In this document: positions 35,731 to 47,092 of the stretch, piece after piece
How positions within the stretch are numbered: the first letter of the stretch is position 1
How the letters are laid out: every line of letters starts with the position of its first letter
Assembly (NCBI GenBank): GCA_918026815.1
Contig: CAKJVC010000128.1
Span: forward strand, 124,001 to 188,000
Origin: Chalara sp. BL73
Lineage: Eukaryota; Ascomycota; Leotiomycetes; Helotiales
Length of the DNA: 64,000 nt
Reading direction: 5' to 3'
Made by a program: the position numbers and the translations under genes
Notes under the pieces: generated by a model
The model's input: only the letters and a program-made list of their open reading frames with translations
Database searches by the model: none
Told to the model about the DNA's origin: nothing

Positions 35731-37977
35731 ATGACTGATGCATTCGAGGACCTGCACCATACTACCGGCACTGCGTCTTCAGTGAAAGCCCCGTATATGC
35801 CTTGGGGTAGATCAATAGCGTAAGGCAAACCAGTACCCTCAAAAGGCATTGGCAATTAGTCACATCTCTTTACTAACCACCTAATATACCATTAGCTGCC
35901 GTAAATGCCACTCACGAAGAGTCAAATGCTCTGGGGACAGCCTTGCAATAACTGTAGACGTGTCGATAAGGCGGTGGAGTGCGTTTATCCTCAGAAGGAT
36001 AGATTGGTAAAGGTTAGCCAGCAGTAAGTTGTGTAACGCGCCACCCTGGCGTGGCTGGGCTACTGGATAGCTGTTTATACTGGCCAAGTAGATATATCGA
36101 TGAACTGATCGCAGAGAACCGAAGGCTTCAGCGTCGTGTGTCTCAGCCCGGATTGCATCCTGATGCACAGAATAGAGATGCCGTGGAAACTACCAAAGGT
36201 GTAAAATGTCATACGGCGCCGCCGATACAGGGCCCCGAGCTGGCGAGCACTCCTTGGTTCATTAGCATGGCTGACCCTCATGCGCCTATCCGCTTCTTCG
36301 GGCATTCGTTCCGTCAGTCAGAACACAGCCATTTCCTCGAGTAAATTATCCATTAGAGGATCAACTACTAGCCTTGAGCGATTCGGCGTGTGCTTGGCCG
36401 AGCCCACCACAGGCGCGTCTTCTTGTTAATGCTGCTATGAAGTGTCTTGGACATTGTTCGCCGTAGTGTTGTCCTGGAGGAACTTGAAAAGAGCCTGCAA
36501 TATCCTAGATCAATGGGCTGTCTCCCCCAGAGCAAATTTTGGGCACTGTTTGCAATCGGAAAGATGTATTCAACACGGACGTCTGCCGCACCTAAAAGCT
36601 TCCCTGGACTGGAGTACTTCGGTAAAGCGACAAAAGTTCTCCGCATCATTAGCGAGCGCCCAACGGTTGAAATGGTAGAGACGTGGCTCTTGCTAGTATG
36701 TTACCTTTGTGGATACAGCTGTACTACTCTCACATGTTAACGCCGCCTACTAGTCCTACTATTCTCTTTGCCTCAATCGACGACATTCCGCGTACAGCCT
36801 AGCGGGTTCGGCGGTGCGAGTTAACCATTATCATGGCTTGCATCTTAACGTCCCTAAGCCTCTCCTTTCCGATCCAGTCGCGCGTGAGCATCGGATCCGA
36901 GTTTGGTGGACTGCATATACATTTGATAGAATGTGGGCTACGAAATTAGGGTATCCGGTGGCTATCCAGGACAGTGATATTGATCTCGACCTTCCATCAA
37001 ACACGCTCTTAGAAAGGGACTTTGAAGACAGTGCCTATTCTGTCGCAATGATAGAATTAGCAAGGATATCGGGACACATAACTCACTCAGTATACAACAA
37101 GAGCTCTCAGCAGGCTTCGTTGTCGCAACGAGTCCATGATAGCCTATCAGCCCTCCGAAAATGGCTCAAAGATCTCCCCTCGACGTTGCAGATGGATCCA
37201 ACACGAGACATTATGGCAGATCAAAAGTAGAATCCTTACATCTACTGTTCAACCAGGTAAGATCCCACATGGCAATTATTGGCAAGCGGCTATGAGTAAC
37301 AAGATTACCAGCTCATGATACTTGCCACTCGTTCAGTTCTGCTCCATGTCTTTCGCACTAAACTTAAAGCCATGGAGATTGGATCCACCTTGGAAATTCC
37401 AGAGTCTGCCAGCGCTCTGTCAGACGCATGCGTCAGGTGTGCGCGGCACTCGTGCCGGATTCTTACGGACTCCTGGATAGGCGGAACGTTCATGATGTTC
37501 GACTATTTTTACACCCAATATCTCTTCACTGTGGCAACAGTCTTGGCTATCTCGAGCCTGATCGATGGCAAAGACAGCCAAACTGATAGGGAGTCCTTTG
37601 AAACGGCAGCAGATTTTCTCTCCCAGCTCAAGGACAGCGGTAATTTCGTGGCTGCCGAGTTCAATCAACATGCAGATGCCATGAAGGCTCTCCTTGCGTC
37701 TGTTGAAACGAAAATGCAGAGCAGAAGCGCATGTGCATCATCAGCTCAAGCCGCCGCTGTAGACACTGGAGGTATCAGAAGAACTGGGTCTGAGTCGGTG
37801 GCAACGGCGCACGATATAGCGGCAGATATGGTGCTATCTGAACCCTTTTTCTGCGATCTGATAGCACAGCCGATGACTGACCTTGAGTTTATCGATGCTT
37901 CACTAAGCACAGATAGTGGTCAAGGATTTTACTGGCCGGCGATGGCTTCGAGCAGCGATCCCGAAGCGTTTGATTGA
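35731..37977 (+). pseudogene. Zn2Cys6/Fungal_trans regulator, copy B (several frameshifts)
   Basis: The same gene as 23633-25929 but broken in several places. A G is lost from the run at 35933-35936, inside the zinc cluster. Three bases are missing near 36213. About 30 bases are replaced or lost at 36290-36325, and one C is lost in the run near 36334. Eleven bases are missing at about 36452, and two positions differ near 36823-36836. One A is missing near 37225, which makes an in-frame stop at 37228-37230. The last exon (from 37312) is unchanged. It could not make the regulator. Confidence 0.88.
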
Positions 37978-38129
37978 ATCAGTGCCTGTTTTCATTTGGC
38001 TATGAGCATGAGGTATATATTCTATAACTACTATACGTCGTATTTGTATCTTCTGTGGGACATGAGGTGGGTTTGTCGAGCCACCGGGCGAAGACCATTC
38101 GTCAATCTTCTTTACCCCTGGCGCAGAGT

Positions 38130-38957
38130 TCATTGTAAACCATCGGCTCTATGAATAAAATCTTGTATGGTAAACCACATAGCTATAGGGTTAGAGTACA
38201 TAGGGAAATGACCCGAGCTGGGAATCTCAGCCAGTTCAACTCCAGCAGCTTTCAGTTCTGGCAGAAATGAAAGACTTGCATATTGTTCACCAAACATGAA
38301 AGTTCTTGGGAACGAAAAAATTAAAAATTTTGACAGCAGATCGCCACTATCCGACAAGTGTACCATAGATTCAAAGATGCCTTTTATTGCGCCGACTTGG
38401 ACTCGCTGCCGAATTGAAGCAGCATACAATGCCGTGGAGTAGAAAGGAGATTGACGGCAACGCAAGATGAAGTCGTCCAGAAATTCATCCATATCCTCGC
38501 TCTGTCTATCGAATATTTGTCGACTAATAAAACAGTCTTCTGGAGCAAGATTGCCTTTAATATTGACAAAGCTGCGGATCGCCTTGGGGTTGCTGTGCGC
38601 AAGTTCAAGGGCGGTCAGACCGCCCATAGAATGTCCCACGACATGAAATTCGGGGATTTGGAAATGACGGAGTACTGCCTGAGCTGTCTTGACGAGGAAC
38701 CCAATGCTCACTTTCGACAGATCTTCACACCAGGTTTCGCCACATCCAGGTGCGTCGTATGCAAGGAATGGCCGCCCGCTGAAAGCAGTATGAAGTCGGA
38801 TGTCGGCATAGTCCTCTTTAGAACTACCCCAGCCATGAAGAAACAGAATAGGTGTAGAGTTGCCGGCTCGTCGGAAGAGAGCCAGGTCGACTAATGTTCC
38901 ATCAATTTCAAGACGAAGGCGCTCGTGCATAACATCCTGAAGTGTAATGGTCGACAT
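38130..38957 (-). CDS. Alpha/beta hydrolase, copy B (intact)
   Basis: An intronless gene of 275 residues. It has the fold landmarks HGWG (residues 41-44, oxyanion loop), GHSMGG with the nucleophile Ser110, and SSGHFPM with the catalytic His250. The acid is probably E224 in FGEQ, the position usually held by Asp. There is no signal peptide or membrane segment, so it is cytosolic. Such enzymes cleave esters, lactones or carbon-carbon bonds of ring-fission products; the substrate cannot be told. It is convergent with the regulator upstream (152 bp between the stops). Copy A carries a two-base insertion. Confidence 0.88.
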   Translation of the reverse strand: MSTITLQDVMHERLRLEIDGTLVDLALFRRAGNSTPILFLHGWGSSKEDYADIRLHTAFSGRPFLAYDAPGCGETWCEDLSKVSIGFLVKTAQAVLRHFQIPEFHVVGHSMGGLTALELAHSNPKAIRSFVNIKGNLAPEDCFISRQIFDRQSEDMDEFLDDFILRCRQSPFYSTALYAASIRQRVQVGAIKGIFESMVHLSDSGDLLSKFLIFSFPRTFMFGEQYASLSFLPELKAAGVELAEIPSSGHFPMYSNPIAMWFTIQDFIHRADGLQ

Positions 38958-39787
38958 TCTGTGAAACTCTCTTCTTGAACCAGAGAGTCTCAGTGAAAAT
39001 GTTTATCTCATGTACTTCCTTCTCATAATGGAGATTCAAATCTAGCTATATATTACCACGACCAAGTGGGTCTGCTGCTTCCGTTACGTATCTCGGCGAA
39101 CTCGCTAAGTCGCCGAAGTTGATTCGATTCCGACAAATGTGAACAAACAATTGCGTCTAACATGCTACAACTTATTTTTGGGGTTTGTTTCAGGCGTATC
39201 TGCTAAGAAATCAAACAAGCTACTTGATTATTCAGTGCTGTAATTGGCTCCTTAAGGCTTCAGGTTAACAATGCGCAAAGGGCATGTCTCGAGTCGCATA
39301 TAAGCATCTCCCCTTCGGCCACATTCGGAAATTCCTTTGTAGGTCATTGCAGCGAACCTGGGCATAAATCTTGACTTGGACAGGGCTTCTTTGCAGGTAC
39401 CAACATCAGCTCACTGGGAGATTTGACGGTCTTGGACTGCCGCGTCTTAACATGGCATAGATACATTTGTTTGGTGAGGTTACTGTACATGTTAACCTTA
39501 CAACCCCGTGTACGTACTGAGTTGTCTTGGGTGCTCTATGAGAGATAATCCATATTGGAGAGCACTTTGGTTTAGCCAATCTTGAGACATAAAGATTAGA
39601 TCCTCCAAACGGTGCTGTTCAAGGGAGCCAGAACAAGCCCCTTTAGAAGCTAAAATACCCTCTCAGTACATGCTTAGGAATAACCACCCTTGGTCCAGGT
39701 TAAAGCGGTAGCTACTCACGTCCAAACGCTAAAACAGAACCGGCCCCCGCCCCCAAAAGATGAGTTTGACTTATCTAGTAGACGTCG
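38958..39787. other. Intergenic region upstream of hydrolase, copy B
   Basis: Same content as 26912-27742. No gene was recognised. Confidence 0.5.
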
Positions 39788-40143
39788 CTTTCTGCCTCTT
39801 CCTCTCCATATGGGGTATTAAAGGCTTTGCACATTATCTCTCGAACTCTGAGACAGTATCCATATTTACCTAGCGCATGTGAAAGGTAATTGTCTTCATC
39901 CCCGAACCTTTAAGGCTCTGACATATATTACACAATAGATTGGTGAATATTCGGAGAATCTCTGGCAGGATCTCTGGCACTCCCTTTCTTTATCATGTCG
40001 ATAGTATGTAGCTCCTCGGCCTGGCTCTTGACACATGGAAAGGTCGAGTTGCCATTTTGCGAAGATCATTTTGAAACAGAAACCCATGCCAAATAAAGGA
40101 ATAACTTTAGCAATTACCTACTACTTTATTGACTACTACTATG
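39788..40143 (+). pseudogene. Decayed 3' fragment of the MATE-type gene, copy B
   Basis: Counterpart of 27743-28100, with two single-base homopolymer differences from it (one fewer C near 39903 and one fewer T near 40057). Both copies match 13443-13958, with the same missing part of exon 4. Confidence 0.88.
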
Positions 40144-40162
40144 GTCCTTTCATCTCTCCAAT

Positions 40163-41571
40163 TCAAGCCCTATTCCCAGCGTGCGTCAGCGTTTCCCACC
40201 CATAAAACAACTTATTCGTCCCCTGCGGCCTCTGGGCCTCGGTATACTGCTTTGTCTTCGGCATGTTCTGCCCCAGCCGGAACGCAAGAGCATTATACCC
40301 TATCTCAGTAATATACTCCAAAACCCTCGTCAGCGCCTTCCCCTGACATAGCCACGCTGGCGGAGCGGTCCCAGTCACAAATTGCGCATGGAAACCTAGC
40401 GCGAAGCGGAGCCGTGTACCAGAATCTGTGGAATAGAGGTCTAGACCTTGGATTCGGGAGGTCTCAAGAATGTGCGAGACGCTGCTTATGCTGTAGCCGG
40501 CGTGGGTGAGGTCACGGCAAGTTTCCTAAATTTGGAATTAGCCAGTCGTGGGAGGGTGAAGTGTACGGTACTTACTTGTATTTGTCCACTCTGGCCCGAG
40601 TTGCCCCACGTCTGTTGGTTAAACCAGTAAGACTGAAGCGCAGACTCTTCTGAGCTTCTACCTCTGGCTGCACGGGGAAGCTTTCCATCTGACTCTAGAT
40701 AGATCGCGGCCGGAATTGCTTGCTGAATCAGGTTCATGGTACTATCATAAAGTGCCTTGTCTTCGAGAAAGACTGCGATCCCAAGAGCAGTATTTAGGCA
40801 AGCTAAGTTTGTGAGCTATGTTCTTGATGTCGAAAACCTAAGAAACTTACCTAAATCCCAATTAGAGGCTCGTGTCTCCCCGTTTTTCACAGCAGGCAGA
40901 TAAACGGTTCGAAGCATAGTCTCAAACTGCTTGATATCCGCATCGGCCCACAGTCCCTTGGTAGTGTGTCTGACAAGCTCACCAGCTCGAGCCCAAGAGC
41001 CACCAGCCCAGGCGGTCTGCAAAACAGCATTATCCAACTCATGAGCTGCCAAAATTTAGTTTCCCAAAGGAAAAATAAAGTTCAGAGGCTAATTTTAAGA
41101 GAAACTTCAAGCTTACCTTTCACCACATGACTCCACTTATTCATTAACTGGATTGAATTCTTCGTATAAGTCTCATCACCGCTAACATACCCAGCCAAAG
41201 CATTAGCCCACGCCGCCAACGCGTCGCCTCGCTCATCCGTACACCCGATATCAGGGTTCGTCGTCGGTCCACATTTCACCGTCGCAGTAGCCTTCGAGCT
41301 TCTGGTAGCAGTCGCGTATTTCCCATAGGCGTCGCTGTCGGCCAGCATCTGCTTAAGAGCGCCGCTCCACGGCTCAGCCTTGGCGCTGATTTGAGACTTC
41401 ACGAAGTCGAGCTGGGGCTTTGATACTACGAACCCGGGGTGCTGCCATGTTGCTGGTGCGAAGGCTTTTGGTGATGCGGGGGTGTTTGCTGAGGGTGGCG
41501 CGGGAGACGCTGGCACTGCGAGAGCGAGCGAGGGAGGGCGACGGTGAGGAGAAGGGGCGTAGGTAGACCAT
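40163..41571 (-). pseudogene. Secreted alginate-lyase-family protein, copy B (frameshifted near the N-terminus)
   Basis: Same gene as 28120-29531. Two one-base losses in homopolymers (a C run near 41557 and another near 41533 on the coding strand) shift the frame within the signal peptide, so reading from the normal ATG at 41571 gives an unrelated Ser/Arg-rich peptide. A different upstream ATG at 41666 stays open into the domain, but it lies in what is 5' flank in copy A. One A is also lost in the first intron. The domain-coding exons are otherwise intact. Confidence 0.75.
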
Positions 41572-42828
41572 GATGTGTTGATTTGGACTCTGCTGTTCAC
41601 TGAATGGCAGCTGGGCCAGAAAGGATGTTTATATGCAGCTCGGTGCGGTATAGCCATCTTTGTCATCGGCTCACTTGCATGAGCCGGATAAATCTGGACA
41701 ATATCGATTTCCTATCAAACCTTTCTCGAAGCATTATTTGAAATGTTCAATCTGAGGAATCGGTCCTTCAAATTCCTCCTTCCTTCCACTTAATGGCCTC
41801 CACTAATACTAGCTGCATGCTATAATGTTCTGAAGCGATTGTGCAACCTGACGTCAACGTCGGCTCGTCAGCTCAATAGCCTATTTAGATCTAGGATTCG
41901 TAGTTTACCTATCAGAGCAAGTCGCTTACGTCCAAGCTCTTGGCAGGAGTATACCCAAAGCCCCACGTGATGATGCCCGTATCCGTTTTAGGGCATTGAC
42001 TTTCGACTTGAACATACTCTACAATACGAGAAGTTGCAATAAGGCATGGAACGTTACAGATGATTCATGGATGCCTATTCCAAATCAAGTTACCATTTCC
42101 GAATTAGAAAATATTTGCCAGAATCACTCGACTGCCCCCCTGAGCGGCCGCATAGATTAGCGAGGGAAAGGATGCTTAATCAGCAGAGAAGCGATTCCTT
42201 GCGGCGAATCCTCAGATGATGCTTTCCCCGTTCACATGTATAGGTGGCCTGCTCCGTCTTGATGTGATAGAACCAAAATTTTGGAGACAGAACCTATCGA
42301 AGGCTCATGAATTAGTGCATATTGTCTGATCAGGTTTATCGTTTGTCTAGAGTAAGTCTTAAGGTTTTTTACTGCAGGTGCTCATGGCATATGAGAGAGC
42401 GCTTCTGCTGAATGAGAACTAGATCCTCATCTTCTGGATCGGCAAGCTGGCTTGTTGTAGATGTGATCACCTGCCCTGAGAACAAATGGGAGCCAACGGG
42501 TTTATTTTTATCTTCCTCGCATGAGTTCACAGGTGATCAACATCCATGATATGGCTCCTGAGTCGGACAAAAAGCACACAAATTCTAATATCTTATTTCA
42601 ATTGTACGTTTGCAAGATAGTGATCAGAAAGAATGTCAAGCCAGCGAATGGATGCATGGATCTGATCACGTGAATCAATACCAACCTCACCGACTGTTGG
42701 AACTTTAGCACTTCGCGCCTTGCCTTCTTGATCAAATGTGAACGCCATAAGATACATAATATTGTCTTACACTGTAGTGCGAATTACAGTAGCTATCTAC
42801 TCTTGGATTTAGATTGATTGATAGAACT
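41572..42828. other. Divergent intergenic region, copy B
   Basis: Same content as 29532-30787 (one extra C near 42140). No gene was recognised. Confidence 0.5.
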
Positions 42829-44069
42829 ATGAGCGGTGAGAGGGAGGTGTTAAAGACAAAGAGCTGCATGATTTGCGTAGAAAGAAATCGGGAATGCGAC
42901 AGGAAGGCACCAAGATGTAACCACAGCCTTCATGCTTTTATACACAGACTTCAACTAACAATCATATACAGGTGAGCAGTGTGCACGCTGGGGTGAGCCA
43001 TGCGATCCCCATCAAGATCTCTACTTTGCATGGGATCGTACTCAGAGCCAAAACCATCCTAATATCGACCCGGGCTTACCAACAGAGGATCTTCTCAGAG
43101 CTTATAAAGAGGCTGAGACTGCACGGCTAGAGTTTAATCTTGCAGAAGCAAAGATTCATCGTCCGGATCCTGCTGTTGCTGCTCGCCATCAGGATGTCAT
43201 AGACGGTATGACCCGAATCTATGATACTCTCATTGCCATGACATACCTTGCAGAATCGAGCTTGCAAAGGCCACCTCATGATGTGGTACCACTTGCTTTT
43301 CAGCAACTTGGATCTGTTGGATTTGATAAAGACGTCATAGAGTTGCTGCTGCATCTGCCTTATATATCTGAGCCTCACGGGAACTTGCTTGATTCTTATA
43401 AACTTGCTCCAGACACACTCTCAATGTCGTATCTAAGCAATTCGATGAACGACCTAGGCGCCGTCCGAGATCCGTTAGAGACTGGTTATAACGATATCGC
43501 ACCATGGGACGTTCGCCTCACAGAAGGGGCATTCTTTGGGACTCATTTGATTTACCACAGCAAGACCCGTATGTAGATATTGTGTGATTCGAGGATGATG
43601 CTAACTTGCTACAGGGGAAATCACAGCCTGGAAAGGTTCGAGGAGTACTTTCTATCTTGATCTTCCAAAACGGCCTGCAAAGCTCGTCCTTGATGACTGG
43701 CACCAGAAGCTCGTTTCCCTAACCTGGTTACCAGACTACGCTCGGGATGGCTACCTAATGCCGCGAACGGTGGAATGCCTTGATTACGCCGGTGCGAGGC
43801 GGGAACATCCTACATACTTTACTGACCCGAAGTATGCGCGCCAAGCACGAACCTTTCGGGATGAGGTCAACAAGTTCCACGCAATCAAGAAAATTTACCA
43901 CGATCATGGCTGGCCGGATGCCTTTCGTGGTGACGAGTTTAAGCGTACGCGCTTAGAGTGGGAACAGAGAAGGCGGGCATTGACGAATTGGAACCGAAAG
44001 CGATCCGAAGAAGTGGAATTGGTGGAATCTGAATTCCTCAAACAAGCCGCGGGTGAGGATGCCGTTTGA
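42829..44069 (+). CDS. Short Zn2Cys6-type protein, copy B
   Basis: Exons 42829-42916, 42972-43568 and 43615-44069 give the same 379-residue protein as 30788-32028. The cysteine cluster at residues 13-40 spans the first intron. This is the only complete gene of the unit that is intact in both copies. Function unknown; DNA binding is predicted from the zinc cluster. Confidence 0.78.
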
Positions 44070-44582
44070 TATCTTGGCAATCTTTTGGTCGCTGGGCTTG
44101 ACATAGGGGGGGCATGGCTATGATGATGCTCTCATTCGAGCAGTTTCTTGACTGAGATTCACGTATGATCTCAGCCTTTATAATATTCAAAAATTGGGTG
44201 TGCTGTCACTTGTAATTGATATTGAACAGGTAACCAAAACATCATATACATAGCAAAAACGGACGGGGAATCTCCATGTATCGGCACTTGCCACCCGTTG
44301 AGTTTCAGGGATTCTGGCTAGGCTATATTAGGCTGAATAGTGGGCACCATCAGCCGATGGCCAAATGCTTGGTCAGGTAAGCAACCTCCTCCGCCGATTT
44401 CCAGTGCGACTTCGAATATTTGTTCTCCCATATCATGATCAATTGGTTGCCAGAGAACACGCGCTGGATATCCAGCTAGATCTACGAGGCGCTTTTTCGT
44501 GGCTGCAGCGATATTAAGGTTAAAACATGCCACCACCAACACGGCACACAGACATCAAGCCCCCCACTTTCAGCATCAAATC
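44070..44582. other. Intergenic region, copy B
   Basis: Counterpart of 32029-32539, with one more G near 44110 and one more C near 44565. The same unassigned 74-codon frame is present on the minus strand. Confidence 0.4.
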
Positions 44583-45687
44583 ATGAGCAGCTTCGCTGAG
44601 AGCGTTGATGCGGCACGGGAACTGCTCGAGGAGTATGGCCGCGTGCCTCCTGAGGATGTTATATCGCACGTTCTCGCCGTGGTGAGTGGGAAACGTCATG
44701 TTTATATCTCTGGACTTGAAGTGGGCTGCAGCGCTAAAAACAAGATCGCGCTGTCGTTTCATGGCTAAGTCACCCCGCTCAAACTAATTCTCTGTAGTAC
44801 CAAAAAGCCATCAACCACGCAGATGTCTATCCCTGCGTAACAAACTATCGCTTTCTCCGCCCCCTAATCACCGAGCATCCACTTTACCATGAAACTATCC
44901 TTCCTCGTCTTCTCTCCACCACCACCATCACTGATCCTAATGCCAAGACCAACCCTCCTCCCCAGACAATCCTTGATATGGGATGCTGCTTTGGTCAGGA
45001 CCTAAGAGCTCTTGCATATGCTGGTGTGCCCGGCGCCTCGCTTTATGGAGTCGATCTCCATCCCGAGTACCTGTCCCTTGGGTATGCGCTCTATCGTGAC
45101 TCCCATATCATTCCGCCGGCGAACATGATCGCAGGAGATATCTTCGACGCCGCGGGACCGTTTGATGTATTGAAAGAAAAGATGGACATGATCCATCTCA
45201 TATCCTTCTTACACCTGTTCTCATATGAGGATCAAGTAAAAGCCTGTACCAGAATGGTTCAGTTCTTGCGGCCGTTAACGGAGACTGACACCGAGCTGGA
45301 TGGTCCTCTCATTTTCGGGCGTCAGACCGGAAGCATTGACCCAGGAACTCGAATACGAGAACTCAGTGATGGGAAAAGGTGAGTGTTCTTCTCGTCTTTG
45401 CCCCCCATGCCATGTTATTCGTCAGGGACTAATTCTGTGAACCTCCAAGGACTGAGCTGTTCATACACAGCGCAGCGACGTTCGAAAGGCTGTGGAAGGA
45501 GGTTGGCGAGCTAACGGGGACGAGATGGCGCGTTATTGTAGTTGAAGAGCCGATTAAGAAGAATACCAGAGGAAGAGTATCTAATGTGTTTGAGCCGCTG
45601 GAGACGGTTCGTATCTTAGTGTTTAGTGTGGTAAGGGTAGAACCGCGGAAAGGTGGGGGATTTTTCATGAGTTGCTTGCGTCGGTAG
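44583..45687 (+). CDS. Class I SAM-dependent methyltransferase, copy B (intact)
   Basis: Three exons (44583-44681, 44798-45378, 45450-45687) join in frame to 305 residues. The SAM-binding motif I is ILDMGCCFGQDLR (about 91-103), followed by LYGVDLHPEYLSLGY with the acidic residue that usually holds the ribose. IAGDIFD and DMIHLISFLHLFSYEDQV come next. The N-terminal part (ELLEEYGRVPPEDVISHVL, YPCVTNYRFL, ITEHPLY) and the C-terminal FGRQTGS match a fungal group of small-molecule methyltransferases often seen near secondary-metabolism genes. No polyketide or peptide synthase lies in this window. It is probably cytosolic; the substrate is unknown. Confidence 0.85.
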
Positions 45688-45831
45688 TCATGAGAGCATG
45701 TCGGAATTGCCTTCGCTGGCCATGAAAGAATACATAGACATGGTTCGGATCGCATTCAGATCGCGGACAGAACTAGAACACGGTTAAATGGAAGTCATAA
45801 ATCTTAATAGGCGTAAGCATCATACCCACAT

Positions 45832-46194
45832 TCATGAGCATTTCTTTGCAGACACGCCGATCCCAACTCCAACTCCCACGCCGACGATGAAAGCCGCGCA
45901 AAGCATCGCAGCCAGAATCCCAGAGAACTCGATCTTCGGCCTCCCAGGCAGCCTCCTACTTCCCGCCCTCACAACTCCCGCGTTCCCAGCTCCGACGTTC
46001 CCCATAAGCCGCTCCTCAGAAACAGAACCAGCACCATTCTCGATCCCCCACACCGGCTCCCTCGCGTCGGGCCAGCCCGTATGCGGACTCCGATACGGAT
46101 CCTCTCCCACCTCCAGACTCACCTCGGACCTTGAATTCTGGTGAAACCTGAGCGCCGGCGAGCTATGCGGCTTAAGGTACGGTATGGCGTCCAT
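45832..46194 (-). CDS. Small protein with one C-terminal membrane segment, copy B
   Basis: An open frame of 120 residues with coding-like third-position bias. The first 85 residues are polar and Pro/Gly-rich (MDAIPYLKPHSSPALRF...). Residues 89-114 form a hydrophobic Gly/Val-rich helix (IEFSGILAAMLCAAFIVG...), followed by SAKKCS at the C-terminus. That layout fits a tail-anchored or single-pass protein. No family was recognised. Copy A is frameshifted, so the frame could also be chance, though the membrane segment and basic flank argue for a real gene. Confidence 0.5.
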   Translation of the reverse strand: MDAIPYLKPHSSPALRFHQNSRSEVSLEVGEDPYRSPHTGWPDAREPVWGIENGAGSVSEERLMGNVGAGNAGVVRAGSRRLPGRPKIEFSGILAAMLCAAFIVGVGVGVGIGVSAKKCS

Positions 46195-47092
46195 GTTCCC
46201 TCTTTTTCTTTTCTTTCTCTCCCTTTTTTTTTTTTTTCTTTTCCTTTTCGTCCCCAGCGCGAGCCTTCCCAGAGACTACCGAGGCACGAAAAGCGCCAAG
46301 AAACGAAAAGCGTTCGAGGCGGCTCGGACAAAAAAAAAAATTATTAAAAAAACGATGGGAGAGGTGTGACGAGAGGGAAGGAATGTTGGGTTCAGGAGCT
46401 CAAGCGCCGAAGATGTTATATCTGAAATTTGGCCCCAACGTGATGGCGTAGGGCTGAGAATCTGAGGTAACCGCTAATCTCTAGTTCGGCCGTCATACGT
46501 GTACTGCTTGCGGACGGCTGAGTTGGATGGCTGGGCTTGCGGGCGCGTGATTGGCCGGCAAGCGATGCGGTGGTTCTGCTCAGGGGCTTGGAGTCATCGA
46601 ATCAGGTTACCGAAGATGGAAGTTGGCCCGTGACGCCAGATGAGAGATTCCGGGTGGCTTTTTCTTGGGGGTTGTTAGTTACGGTTGCGATTCTGCTGGT
46701 GAAGGACGGGAACAGTTTCAGGAGGTGAAGAAAGGCCTTTTTGGGGGTGGATTGGAGTGATCTACGGCACGTGACTTTAACGTGGGGACAGTTAGATTGA
46801 AGGCTGGGGTGAAGACGTAACGAGCGGATGTGGCATGTATTAGTACTATCTAGATCAGTACAAACACAGAAGGAATGAATCCTTCCAAGGTATTCAACTA
46901 AAAGTGGCAAATCAAACTGCTTTTGCTGCAACTACATCTATTGGGCTAGCATTTTTGGTCTGCATGAAAAAATAGAGCAGCAATTTTATACAACAACAGA
47001 TTACAACAGATTACAACGGGAAAGACTGAAGCATTGCATAGCTAATACTTTAATGAAATTGCCAACACTTTGAACAAGAGCAAACTTGCGTC
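46195..47092. other. Intergenic region with pyrimidine- and purine-rich runs, copy B
   Basis: Counterpart of 34150-35039. The T/C-rich run (about 46200-46250) and the A runs near 46330 and 46345 are longer than in copy A. No gene was recognised. Confidence 0.4.

Noticed and set aside
46602..46931. 109-codon frame present in both duplicated units (also 34549-34878)
   Set aside because: Conservation between copies is only due to the recent duplication; no family or initiation context supports it.
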